In this document: in pieces, positions 5,704 to 12,327 of the stretch
Layout: the number at the start of each line of letters is the position of its first letter
Numbering within the stretch: position 1 is the first letter of the stretch
Assembly: GCA_023435545.1 (NCBI GenBank)
Contig: JAEYRQ010000148.1
Location: 1-13,294 of the forward strand
Length of the DNA stretch: 13,294 nucleotides
Direction: 5' to 3'
Source of the DNA: Pseudomonadota bacterium
GTDB lineage: Bacteria; Pseudomonadota; Alphaproteobacteria; Rhizobiales; Tepidamorphaceae
The notes under the pieces: model-generated
Seen by the model: the letters and a program-made list of their open reading frames with translations, nothing else
Told to the model about the DNA's origin: nothing
Databases searched by the model: none
Program-made: the position numbers and the translations under genes

Positions 5704-6492
5704 CTAGCCGGCAAGCGAGCGCGGCAGAGCCGCGCCGGCGCGGTGGGCACGGACGGCATCGCCGAAGGCTTCGAACAGGCGCCGGGAGATCGGGTCGCTG
5801 CCGGCCCAGTACTCCGGGTGCCACTGCACGCCGATGGCGAAACCGTCTGTCCCGCGCACGGAAACGGCCTCGATAACGCCGTCGTCCGCCGACGCCTCGA
5901 CCTCGAGCCCGGTGCCCAGCCGGTCGAGCGCCTGCCGGTGCAGCGAATTGACCATCACCGGCTCAGTGCCCACAATCGCGGCAAGCCGGCCGCCAGGGCG
6001 GATGTCGATGCGGTGCCGGATCGCGAAGCGCTCGTCCTGAACGGTCGACTCTGGAGCGCGGTGGTCCATCCGGCCGGGAGCCTCCTGGATCTCCGTGACG
6101 ATCGAACCGCCGAGCGCCACGTTCAATTCCTGCATGCCCCGGCAGATCGCGAACAGCGGCAGGCCGCGATCCAGTGTCGCACGAACAAGTGGCAGCGTCG
6201 TCGCGTCTCGCGCCTCGTCGAAAGGCTCATGGGCGCTCGTCGGCTCCACCCCGTAGAGCGCCGGATGGACATTCGAGCGGCTGCCGGTCAGGAGCACGCC
6301 GTCGACGCGGTTGAGAAGTGCGGTGTAGTCCGCCTCGCCGCCGAGCGCGGGAACGACCACGGGGAGGACACCCGCGATCCGCGCCGCCGCCTCCAGATAC
6401 TGGGCGGCGACGCTGTGCCAGCGGTAGCCTTCGAACGACTTCAGGTCAGCGGGGACGGCGACCAGCGGTTGTTCGGCAGTCATGTCGCGCAT
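5704..6492 (-). CDS. Class I glutamine amidotransferase-like hydrolase (gamma-glutamyl-gamma-aminobutyrate hydrolase family)
   Basis: A 262-residue peptidase C26 / PuuD-type enzyme, cytoplasmic, hydrolysing gamma-glutamyl amides such as gamma-Glu-GABA in the putrescine route. The triad is complete: nucleophile C117 in FAICRGMQELNVALGG, H225 and E227 in GVQWHPEYW. Other family marks are LLTGSRSNVHPALYG (67-81), the oxyanion region, and VNSLHRQALDRLG (181-193). Normal length. Two starts are possible: ATG 6492 (used here) and ATG 6483, which removes three residues; neither has a strong Shine-Dalgarno. The gene is divergent from the TRAP operon and is the gene closest to the 17-bp dyad at 6522-6538, which overlaps a -10-like TACAAT for it. 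No putrescine-utilisation partners (PuuA, B, C) are in the window, so the exact gamma-glutamyl substrate is open. Confidence 0.9.
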   Translation of the reverse strand: MRDMTAEQPLVAVPADLKSFEGYRWHSVAAQYLEAAARIAGVLPVVVPALGGEADYTALLNRVDGVLLTGSRSNVHPALYGVEPTSAHEPFDEARDATTLPLVRATLDRGLPLFAICRGMQELNVALGGSIVTEIQEAPGRMDHRAPESTVQDERFAIRHRIDIRPGGRLAAIVGTEPVMVNSLHRQALDRLGTGLEVEASADDGVIEAVSVRGTDGFAIGVQWHPEYWAGSDPISRRLFEAFGDAVRAHRAGAALPRSLAG

Positions 6493-6521
6493 GGGTGCAA
6501 GCTTCTATCTCTGACGCTACG

Positions 6522-6538
6522 TCATTGTAGGACAATGA
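6522..6538. promoter_or_regulatory. Perfect 17-bp dyad, GntR/FadR-type operator candidate
   Basis: TCATTGTAGGACAATGA is two perfect 7-base arms around AGG. Its core TTGT-N3-ACAA fits the TnGT-N3-ACnA pattern of FadR-subfamily (FCD) GntR repressors. On the minus strand TACAAT (6529-6524) could be the -10 of the amidotransferase gene, which starts 30 bases further on, so a bound protein would block it. No GntR gene is in the window. Confidence 0.55.
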
Positions 6539-6548
6539 AGACCGCACA

Positions 6549-6617
6549 CTTCGCCTGCCCAAAATTCGGGCTTGTCTGCCGGATGTCCCCATCTTGGAAT
6601 GGCAAACACAGGCGAAG
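6549..6617. ncRNA. Compound inverted repeat, possible three-way-junction RNA or intergenic palindromic element
   Basis: Outer arms CTTCGCCTG (6549-6557) and CAGGCGAAG (6609-6617) pair perfectly over 9 bp. Directly inside the right arm, TGTCTGCC (6573-6580) pairs with GGCAAACA (6601-6608), 7 of 8 positions. A small CCC/GGG hairpin (6558-6560, 6568-6570) fills the left side, and GATG/CATC (6582-6585, 6590-6593) closes the long loop. The nested arrangement could fold as a junction on either strand. I do not recognise a known riboswitch or repeat family. Confidence 0.35.
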
Positions 6618-6627
6618 CTGCGCGGGC

Positions 6628-6656
6628 TTGTGTTGTTCAGTCGCCTGCGCTTTATA
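6628..6656 (+). promoter_or_regulatory. Weak candidate sigma-70 promoter for the TRAP operon
   Basis: TTGTGT (6628-6633) and TTTATA (6651-6656) are separated by 17 bases, each with about half the consensus positions. The stretch TTTATATC is the most AT-rich point in the 285-base gap before the binding-protein gene. If right, the folded element at 6549-6617 is upstream of the transcript, not in its leader. Confidence 0.25.
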
Positions 6657-6777
6657 TCGCCCACGGCCGTGCGGCGATAGACCGGACGGAACGGCTGGAC
6701 CGGACCACCGATGACGGAGGAGACGGGTCGGGCCGCGCGGCGCAAAAGTCCATGAAATCCTCGGGAGGACATAGCAT

Positions 6778-7872
6778 ATGGACCGTCGTTCATTTCTGAA
6801 GAAGGCCGGCCTGACCGCCGGCGGTGCCGCGACCGTAGCGGCTGCGTCGTTCCCCACGCCCGCGATCACGCAGGAGCGCCGGGAACTGAAGATGGTCACT
6901 ACCTGGCCGAAGAATTTCCCGGGGCTGGGAACGGGCGCACAGCGTCTCGCCGACCGGATCACCGCGTTGACCGACGGGCGGATCACCGTCCAGGTGTTCG
7001 GCGCCGGCGAGCTCGTGCCGCCGTTCGAGTCCTTCGACGCGGTGTCGCAGGGCACCGCCGACTTGTATCATGCGGCGGACTACTACTGGCTGGGCAAGCA
7101 TCCCGCCTACGCCTTCTTCACCGCCGTGCCGCTCGGCCTCACCTACGCCGAGCACAGCGCGTGGATCAACTTCGGCGGCGGACAGGAGCTTTGGGACGAA
7201 CTGGGCAGCCAGTTCAACATTAAGTCCCTGCTGTGCGGCAACACCGGGACCCAGATGGCCGGCTGGTTCAAGAAGGAGGTCACCGGCCTCGATGACCTCA
7301 AGGGCCTCAAGTTCAGGATGCCCGGCCTCGGCGGCGAGCTGATGAGGCAGATCGGCGTCAACGTGATCAACCTCCCCGGCGGAGAGATCTTTCCGGCGCT
7401 GCAGTCGGGAGCCATCGACGGCGCCGACTGGGTCGGCCCCTGGAACGACCTGGCGTTCGGTCTCTACAAGGCGGCGAAGTACTACTACTACCCCAACATG
7501 TCGGAAGGTGGCGCCGCACTGGCATTTGGCATCAACAAGGGCGTGTGGGACGGCCTCTCGGCGACCGACCAGGAAGTCCTCAAGGCCGCGAGCGCAGCCG
7601 AGAACAGCATGCTCTATGCCGATTTCAACGCCAACAATGCGCGCTCGCTCAACACGCTGGTGAGCGATCATGAGGTGATCGTCGCGCCGCTCCCGGCCGA
7701 CATCATCGACGCGCTCGGCAAGGCGGCGCCGGACGTCCTCGCCTCCGCGGCGACGGACGACATCGGCAAGCGCATCCACGACGCCTATCTGAAGACCCGC
7801 GATGAGTTCCGCTCGTGGACCCAGATCGCGGAGCCCGCCTACGTCGGCGACCGCGCGAGGGTGCTCGGCTAG
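6778..7872 (+). CDS. TRAP transporter substrate-binding protein, TakP-like (alpha-keto acid type)
   Basis: A 364-residue periplasmic DctP-family binding protein. The N-terminus MDRRSFLKKAGLTAGGAA is a twin-arginine signal, as in TakP of Rhodobacter. Residues matching the TakP ligand and sodium site are visible: Q159 in GNTGTQMAGWF, R180 in LKFRMPG (the carboxylate-binding arginine), the pair D217-W218 in GADWVGPW (TakP has Glu-Trp), and E243 in MSEGGAALAF. Pyruvate, other 2-oxo acids or lactate-like 2-hydroxy acids are therefore the best guesses. Start ATG 6778 has GGGAGGA upstream. It heads an operon with the two permease genes and an SDR, but 129 bases with a GC-rich hairpin separate it from the small permease. 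Family certain, ligand inferred by recall of TakP, not by alignment. Confidence 0.92.
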   Translation: MDRRSFLKKAGLTAGGAATVAAASFPTPAITQERRELKMVTTWPKNFPGLGTGAQRLADRITALTDGRITVQVFGAGELVPPFESFDAVSQGTADLYHAADYYWLGKHPAYAFFTAVPLGLTYAEHSAWINFGGGQELWDELGSQFNIKSLLCGNTGTQMAGWFKKEVTGLDDLKGLKFRMPGLGGELMRQIGVNVINLPGGEIFPALQSGAIDGADWVGPWNDLAFGLYKAAKYYYYPNMSEGGAALAFGINKGVWDGLSATDQEVLKAASAAENSMLYADFNANNARSLNTLVSDHEVIVAPLPADIIDALGKAAPDVLASAATDDIGKRIHDAYLKTRDEFRSWTQIAEPAYVGDRARVLG

Positions 7873-7893
7873 CGGGAAGTCTCGAACGGGACA

Positions 7894-7927
7894 GCCGGCG
7901 CGGCGGTGGCAGGGTCGCCGCGCCGGT
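7894..7927 (+). promoter_or_regulatory. GC-rich hairpin between TRAP binding-protein and permease genes
   Basis: CCGGCGCGGCG (7895-7905) and CGCCGCGCCGG (7916-7926) are perfect 11-bp arms around a 10-base loop, extended by a G-U pair. It starts 22 bases after the binding-protein stop and lacks a T-run. Such stem-loops between binding-protein and membrane genes are known (for example malE-malF) to protect the upstream message and lower downstream expression. Confidence 0.55.
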
Positions 7928-8001
7928 TCCTGCACCTGCCCGGCCGGCCATTTCCCCGATGGGACCGGATGAGCCGGCAGCGCGGCTGTTCGGGAGGTTC
8001 C

Positions 8002-8532
8002 ATGCGCAGCATTGCCACCTTCATCGATACCCTGAACGAGCATATCGGCCGGACGTTGGCCTGGCTGTCGCTTCTGATAGTACTGGTCCAGTTCATCGTC
8101 GTGGGCGGCCGGTACGTGTTCGGGATCGGCTATATCTGGGCCCAGGAGTCGATCATCTACATGTTCGGCTTCCTGTTCATGCTGACGTCGGCCTACACGC
8201 TCAGGCATGACGGCCACGTGCGGGTGGACATCTTCTACCGGGAGGCCGATCCGCGCGTGAAGGCCTGGATCAACCTGCTCGGATCGCTCTTCTTCCTGAT
8301 CCCCGTCTGCGTGCTGATCTTCTGGATCGCCTATCCCTACGTCATGCAGTCCTGGGCCATCCTCGAGCGGTCGCAGGAGGCGAGCGGCATTCCGGCGCGC
8401 TACCTGCAGAAGACGGCGATCCTGGCCTTTGCTGTGCTGATGGGTCTACAGGGACTGTCGATGGCCCTCCACTCGGTCCTGGCGCTTCGCGGCGATCAGG
8501 CCGAGCTCGACGCTCTGCGGCCGGGAGCCTGA
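8002..8532 (+). CDS. TRAP transporter small permease (DctQ-like)
   Basis: A 176-residue inner-membrane subunit with four hydrophobic segments (about 18-42, 50-66, 88-112 and 138-160). The DctQ-family signature WAQESIIYMFGFLFMLTSAY followed by LRHDGHVRVDIFYR (68-80) is clear. It forms the membrane complex with the large permease and takes substrate from the binding protein. ATG 8002 is chosen because GGGAGG lies just upstream and the protein then begins like its relatives. The open frame extends back to 7906, but that would encode a proline/arginine-rich stretch through the hairpin. Its TGA is one base from the ATG of the large subunit. Length is within the normal range. Confidence 0.9.
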   Translation: MRSIATFIDTLNEHIGRTLAWLSLLIVLVQFIVVGGRYVFGIGYIWAQESIIYMFGFLFMLTSAYTLRHDGHVRVDIFYREADPRVKAWINLLGSLFFLIPVCVLIFWIAYPYVMQSWAILERSQEASGIPARYLQKTAILAFAVLMGLQGLSMALHSVLALRGDQAELDALRPGA

Positions 8533-8533
8533 C

Positions 8534-10123
8534 ATGGCTGGGCTCGCGCACTTTCTCGACATCCTGATGTTCGTGGCGGTCTGCATCCTCCTGCTGGCAG
8601 GCTTCCCCGTCGCGTTCACACTCGCCGGCGTGGCGCTGGTGTTCGGCCTGATCGGCTACGCGGCCGGCGTCTTCAGCGTTTCGTTCTTCCTGGCCTTCCC
8701 GCAGCGCATCTTCGGCACCATGACCAACGAGGTGCTGCTGGCGGTGCCGCTGTTCGTATTCATGGGCGTGATGCTCGAGCGCTCCAAGGTCGCCGAGGAA
8801 CTGCTCGAGACCATGGGCCGGCTGTTCGGCACGCTGCGCGGCGGCCTCGGCATCTCGGTATCGATCGTCGGCGCGCTGCTGGCGGCGTCCACCGGCATCG
8901 TCGGTGCCACGGTGGTGACGATGGGCCTGCTGTCGCTGCCGACCATGCTGCGCTACGGCTACTCGCCGCGCCTCGCCACGGGCTCGATCGCGGCTGCAGG
9001 TACGCTCGGCCAGATCATCCCGCCCTCGATCGTGCTGGTCATCCTCGGGGACCAGCTTTCCAACGCCTACCAGAAGGCCCAGCTCGACATGGGCATCTTC
9101 TCGCCCGAAACGGTGTCTGTCGGTGACCTGTTCGCCGGCGCGCTGATCCCCGGGCTGGTGCTGGTGGGCATGTACATTGCCTTCCAGATCGTGATGGCGA
9201 TCGTCAAGCCGGAATCCTCTCCGGCGATGCCGGTGGCCGAGGCGGGAGCGGTCTCGATCAGCAAGTTCCTGCACGCGCTCGTGCCGCCGATCGTGCTGAT
9301 CGTCGCGGTGCTGGGCTCGATCCTGGGCGGTGTGGCCACGTCGACGGAGGCGGCCGCCGTCGGCGCGGTCGGCGCGACGTTGCTCGCCGGCTACCGGCTC
9401 GCGGAGGACCGGCCGTGGCCGATCTATGTCTCCGGGCTCGCGCTCATCGGCGTCCTGCTGCTGACCGCCAACATGGATCTGAGGGTCGCGCGGACGGTGA
9501 TTCCGCCGGTCGCCCAGGCGGGCATCTTCGTCGCCGTCGTTCTCTGCCTGCTGGTCGTCTACGGTCTCCTCGTCGCGTTGGTGCGCGTCTTCCGGGGCGG
9601 CGTCCTGGTGCCGGTCATGCGCTCGACCACCCAGATCACCTCGATGGTCTTCGTCATCCTGATCGGCGCGGCGCTGTTCAGCCTGGTGTTCCGCGGGCTC
9701 GGCGGCGAGGAGATGGTGCACAACGTGCTGAGCCAGATGCCGGGCGGCGCCGTCGGCGCGATGGTCGCCGTCATGGTGCTGATGTTCGTCCTCGGCTTTT
9801 TCCTCGACTTCTTGGAGATCGTCTTCGTCGTGGTGCCGATCGTCGCACCGATCCTGCTGATGCTGGAGATGCCGGACGGCAGCACGATGAGCCCGGTCTG
9901 GCTGGGCGTGATGATGGCGGTCAACCTGCAGACCTCGTTCCTGACACCGCCCTTCGGCTTCGCGCTGTTCTACCTGCGCGGCGTGGCGCCGCCCGGCGTC
10001 AGGACGATGGACATCTATCGCGGTATCATCCCGTTCGTGTTCATCCAGGTTCTCGCGCTGATCGTGCTGTGGTATCTGCCCGAGCTCGCGACCTGGCTTC
10101 CGACAGTGGTGTACGGCAGATGA
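8534..10123 (+). CDS. TRAP transporter large permease (DctM-like), extended form
   Basis: The 529-residue sodium-coupled transport subunit. Family motifs include AGFPVAFTLAGVALVFGLIG (22-41), the amphipathic loop NEVLLAVPLFVFMGVMLERS (65-84), GTLGQIIPPSIVLVILGDQ (156-174), ATSTEAAAVGAVGA (268-281), GFFLDFLEIVFVVVPIVAPI (421-440) and NLQTSFLTPPFGFALFYLRG (464-483). It is about 100 residues longer than ordinary DctM proteins (roughly 425-440). The extra length includes residues 292-357, which hold two added hydrophobic segments (about 298-312 and 329-351) between the two transport halves, and the segment around 176-195. Large subunits of this longer class occur with TakP-type binding proteins. 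The last codons overlap the SDR start (ATGA), so the SDR is part of the operon. Confidence 0.93.
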   Translation: MAGLAHFLDILMFVAVCILLLAGFPVAFTLAGVALVFGLIGYAAGVFSVSFFLAFPQRIFGTMTNEVLLAVPLFVFMGVMLERSKVAEELLETMGRLFGTLRGGLGISVSIVGALLAASTGIVGATVVTMGLLSLPTMLRYGYSPRLATGSIAAAGTLGQIIPPSIVLVILGDQLSNAYQKAQLDMGIFSPETVSVGDLFAGALIPGLVLVGMYIAFQIVMAIVKPESSPAMPVAEAGAVSISKFLHALVPPIVLIVAVLGSILGGVATSTEAAAVGAVGATLLAGYRLAEDRPWPIYVSGLALIGVLLLTANMDLRVARTVIPPVAQAGIFVAVVLCLLVVYGLLVALVRVFRGGVLVPVMRSTTQITSMVFVILIGAALFSLVFRGLGGEEMVHNVLSQMPGGAVGAMVAVMVLMFVLGFFLDFLEIVFVVVPIVAPILLMLEMPDGSTMSPVWLGVMMAVNLQTSFLTPPFGFALFYLRGVAPPGVRTMDIYRGIIPFVFIQVLALIVLWYLPELATWLPTVVYGR

Positions 10124-10896
10124 CAACTGCGATGACGTCCGCCGCCCTGTTCGATCTTTCGGGCAGGACGGCGCTGGTGACGGGTGCTTCCAGCGGGCTC
10201 GGCTGGCGATTTGCCAGGGTGCTGGCCGCCAATGGCGCCAAGGTCGGGATCGCCGCGCGCCGAACCGACCGTCTGGAGGCGCTCCAGGCCGAGATCGAGG
10301 CCGACGGCGGGCAGGCGTTTCCCGTCGCGATGGACGTGACCGACCTTGCCAGCATCCCGCGGGCCTTCGACGCTGTCGAGGCGGCCTTCGGGCCGGTCGA
10401 CATCCTGGTCAGCAACGCCGGCGTCGCGGTCGAGGCGATGATCGCCGACATGACGCCGGACGAATGGCGGAAGGTCCTCGACACCGATCTCGACGGGGTG
10501 TTCTACACCGGGCAGGAGGCGATCCGCCGCATGTCGAGGTCGGGCGGCGGCGCGATCATCAACATCGCCTCGGCGATCGCCTTCCACGTCTCCAAGACGC
10601 TGGGCGCCTACGCCGTCGCCAAGGCGGGCGTCGTTCAGCTGACCAAGGCGATGGCGCTGGAGACGGCATCGGCGGGCATCCGCGTCAATGCGATCTGTCC
10701 CGGCTATATCGAGACCGAGATCAACCGCGACTTCTTCGCCACCGACGCCGGCAAGATGATGATCCAGCGGCATGTGCCGATGAAGCGGCTGGGCGACATC
10801 GGCGACCTCGACGGCACGCTGCTTCTGCTCGCCTCCGGAGCCGGGTCCTTCCTGACCGGCGCCTCGATCGTCGTCGACGGCGGGCTGGTGCTGTAG
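10120..10896 (+). CDS. Short-chain dehydrogenase/reductase, coupled to the TRAP transporter
   Basis: A 258-residue classical SDR, cytoplasmic NAD(P)-dependent oxidoreductase. Cofactor motif TGASSGLG (21-28), NAG at 99-101, catalytic S151 in INIASAIAF, Y164 and K168 in GAYAVAK, and CPGYIETEI (193-201). R47-R48 after the second strand (AARRTDR) favours NADP(H) over NAD(H). The position usually held by the fourth catalytic residue, asparagine, reads L-D-T-D123-L-D-G-V-F, an aspartate. The ending FLTGASIVVDGGLVL is canonical. Its ATG overlaps the TRAP large-subunit stop; ATG 10132 is an alternative. Being translationally coupled to a TRAP permease suggests it acts on the imported compound or a product of it, for example a 2-hydroxy or 2-oxo acid, but SDR substrates cannot be read from sequence. 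Confidence 0.92.
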   Translation: MTTAMTSAALFDLSGRTALVTGASSGLGWRFARVLAANGAKVGIAARRTDRLEALQAEIEADGGQAFPVAMDVTDLASIPRAFDAVEAAFGPVDILVSNAGVAVEAMIADMTPDEWRKVLDTDLDGVFYTGQEAIRRMSRSGGGAIINIASAIAFHVSKTLGAYAVAKAGVVQLTKAMALETASAGIRVNAICPGYIETEINRDFFATDAGKMMIQRHVPMKRLGDIGDLDGTLLLLASGAGSFLTGASIVVDGGLVL

Positions 10897-10913
10897 AACC
10901 CGTTTGCCGTCGG

Positions 10914-10938
10914 AACCCTTCGCGCGCGCCGCGGGTTT
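10914..10938 (+). terminator. Weak hairpin after the TRAP-SDR operon
   Basis: AACCC (10914-10918) can pair with GGGTT (10933-10937) around a very GC-rich loop, followed by only one T, shortly after the SDR stop. AACCCG at 10897-10902 competes for the same right arm. It is a possible terminator, but weak evidence. Confidence 0.22.
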
Positions 10939-10973
10939 GGCAGACCGGGGCACGAGCGAAGGAGGCATGAGCC

Positions 10974-11165
10974 ATGCCCGCGAAATCCAAGTCCCAGCAA
11001 AAGGCCGCCGGAGCGGCCCTCTCGGCCAAGCGCGGCGACACAAAGGTGTCGAGCCTGAAGGGTGCTTCGAAGGAGATGTACGACTCGATGAGCGAGTCCC
11101 AGCTCGAGGACTTCGCCGAAACCTCCCGCAAGGGCAAGCCGGAGCACGTCTCCGACAAGCGCTGA
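10974..11165 (+). CDS. DUF3008 family small protein
   Basis: A 63-residue, highly charged, soluble protein that matches DUF3008, common in alphaproteobacteria. The whole sequence fits the family: MPAKSKSQQKAAGAAL at the start, then AKRGDTKVSSLKGASKEMYD, SMSESQLEDFAETSRKGKPE and HVSDKR at the end. There is no cysteine, no hydrophobic core to speak of and no signal peptide; it is lysine- and serine-rich and probably flexible. AGGAGG lies eight bases before ATG 10974, one of the best ribosome binding sites in the window, which suggests high expression. The function is unknown; basic N-termini of this kind are compatible with nucleic-acid or stress roles, but that is a guess. It is 77 bases from the SDR and appears to be its own transcription unit. 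Confidence 0.88.
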   Translation: MPAKSKSQQKAAGAALSAKRGDTKVSSLKGASKEMYDSMSESQLEDFAETSRKGKPEHVSDKR

Positions 11166-11183
11166 GCGGACGCGGAATGAGCG

Positions 11184-11217
11184 GCGGCATGTCCGGGACG
11201 CCCCGCCGCCATGCCGC
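11184..11217 (+). terminator. Hairpin after the DUF3008 gene, probable terminator or transcript end
   Basis: GCGGCATG (11184-11191) and CATGCCGC (11210-11217) are perfect 8-bp arms; inside them CGGG (11194-11197) can pair with CCCG (11202-11205). It begins 18 bases after the DUF3008 stop. There is no T-run, so termination would have to rely on the stem alone or on Rho. Confidence 0.4.
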
Positions 11218-11254
11218 GCGCGGGATATGTGGACGCGCCGGGTTGCGCTAGAAC

Positions 11255-11278
11255 AGGGCTCCACCTGGACGGAGCCTT
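11255..11278 (+). promoter_or_regulatory. Hairpin enclosing the agmatine deiminase ribosome binding site
   Basis: GGCTCC (11257-11262) pairs with GGAGCC (11271-11276) around an 8-base loop, extendable by a G-U and an A-U pair. The right arm contains GGAG, the only Shine-Dalgarno for ATG 11284. It could damp translation initiation. Confidence 0.4.
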
Positions 11279-11283
11279 CTTGC

Positions 11284-12327
11284 ATGTCCCCCGCCGAACT
11301 CGGCTTCCGCATGCCGGCCGAATGGACGCCACACCGGCGTACCTGGATGGCCTGGCCGGTCAGCAGCTACATCCCCGGAGGCACGGAGGGAGCCGTCGGC
11401 GCCTACCGCGCCTGGTCGGGCGTTGCCAATGCCATCGCCGCATTCGAGCCGGTGACGATGGTCGTCCCGCCGGGTATGGAGGAGGCGGCACGCGCCTACC
11501 TCGATCCCGGCGTCGAGATCGTCGAAACGCCGATCACCGATTCCTGGATGCGAGACATCGGTCCGACGTTTCTCATCGGGACCGATGGTCGTCTGGGCGC
11601 GGTGGACTGGACCTTCAACGGCTGGGGCGGACGGACCTTTCCCGACTGCTCCACCGATGCACTGGTCGCCCGGGCCGTCGCGGCGGTCGCCGGCGCCGAG
11701 CGCTTCGCGTCTCGGCTGGTCAACGAGGGCGGCGCCATCCACGTCGACGGCGAAGGGACGGTGATGCTAACCGAGGCGGTGCAGCTCAACCCCAACCGCA
11801 ATCCCAACTGGACGAAGGCAGAGGTCGAGACCGAGATCCACGGGCTGCTCGGCACCACCAAGGCAATCTGGCTGCCGCGTGGGCTTGCCTCCGACGGCGA
11901 CGACACCGGCACCGACGGCCATGTCGACACGCTCGCCTGCTTCCTGAAGCCGGGGCTGGTGCTGGCGCATCGGCAGCCCGATCCCGCCCATCCGGATTTC
12001 GAGACGACGCGCGAGAACATCGCCATCCTGAGGGCGTCGCACGATGCGGCCGGACGGCTGCTCGAGGTGATCGAGGTGGATGCGCCCGCGCAGCGGACGA
12101 CGCCCGCCGGCGAGCCGCTGTCGTGCACCTATGTCAACTTCTCCTTCGTCAATGGCGGCGTCGTGCTCTGCGGCTTCGACGATCCGCAGGACGAGGTGGT
12201 GGCCGAGCTGTTCCGCGGTCTCTACCCCGACCGTCGGATCGCCCAGGTCCGCGCCACCCGGATCTTCGAGGGTGGCGGCGGCATCCACTGCATCACCCAG
12301 CAAGAGCCGATGGCCGCCGCCGGATGA
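11284..12327 (+). CDS. aguA: Agmatine deiminase family protein
   Basis: A 347-residue guanidine-modifying enzyme of the agmatine deiminase / Porphyromonas-type peptidylarginine deiminase family, which converts agmatine to N-carbamoylputrescine and ammonia. Signatures in order: MPAEWTPHRRTWMAWP (10-25), ITDSWMRDIGPTF (84-96, with D91), NEGGAIHVDGEGT (147-159), DGHVDTLACF (211-220, with H213), and the nucleophile C336 in EGGGGIHCITQQEP. Canonical AguA has GGGNIHC; here glycine replaces the asparagine, which is also found in proteobacterial relatives, so a related guanidine substrate is possible. Start ATG 11284 has GGAG nine bases upstream; the frame is open back to 11227, but that adds an unrelated stretch. 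The stop overlaps the ATG of the MFS gene (ATGA), indicating coupling. No N-carbamoylputrescine amidase is visible in the window. Confidence 0.9.
   Translation: MSPAELGFRMPAEWTPHRRTWMAWPVSSYIPGGTEGAVGAYRAWSGVANAIAAFEPVTMVVPPGMEEAARAYLDPGVEIVETPITDSWMRDIGPTFLIGTDGRLGAVDWTFNGWGGRTFPDCSTDALVARAVAAVAGAERFASRLVNEGGAIHVDGEGTVMLTEAVQLNPNRNPNWTKAEVETEIHGLLGTTKAIWLPRGLASDGDDTGTDGHVDTLACFLKPGLVLAHRQPDPAHPDFETTRENIAILRASHDAAGRLLEVIEVDAPAQRTTPAGEPLSCTYVNFSFVNGGVVLCGFDDPQDEVVAELFRGLYPDRRIAQVRATRIFEGGGGIHCITQQEPMAAAG

Noticed and set aside
6790..8217. Long minus-strand open frame opposite the TRAP binding protein
   Set aside because: Antisense shadow in GC-rich DNA; the plus strand encodes an intact TakP-like protein with a twin-arginine signal.
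8342..10126. Long minus-strand open frame opposite the TRAP permeases
   Set aside because: Composition is His/Arg/Asp-rich low-complexity antisense of a GC-rich membrane-protein gene; the plus strand has complete TRAP motifs.
11227..11283. Upstream start for agmatine deiminase
   Set aside because: Adds 19 residues unlike the family and has no ribosome binding site; the family motif begins right after ATG 11284.
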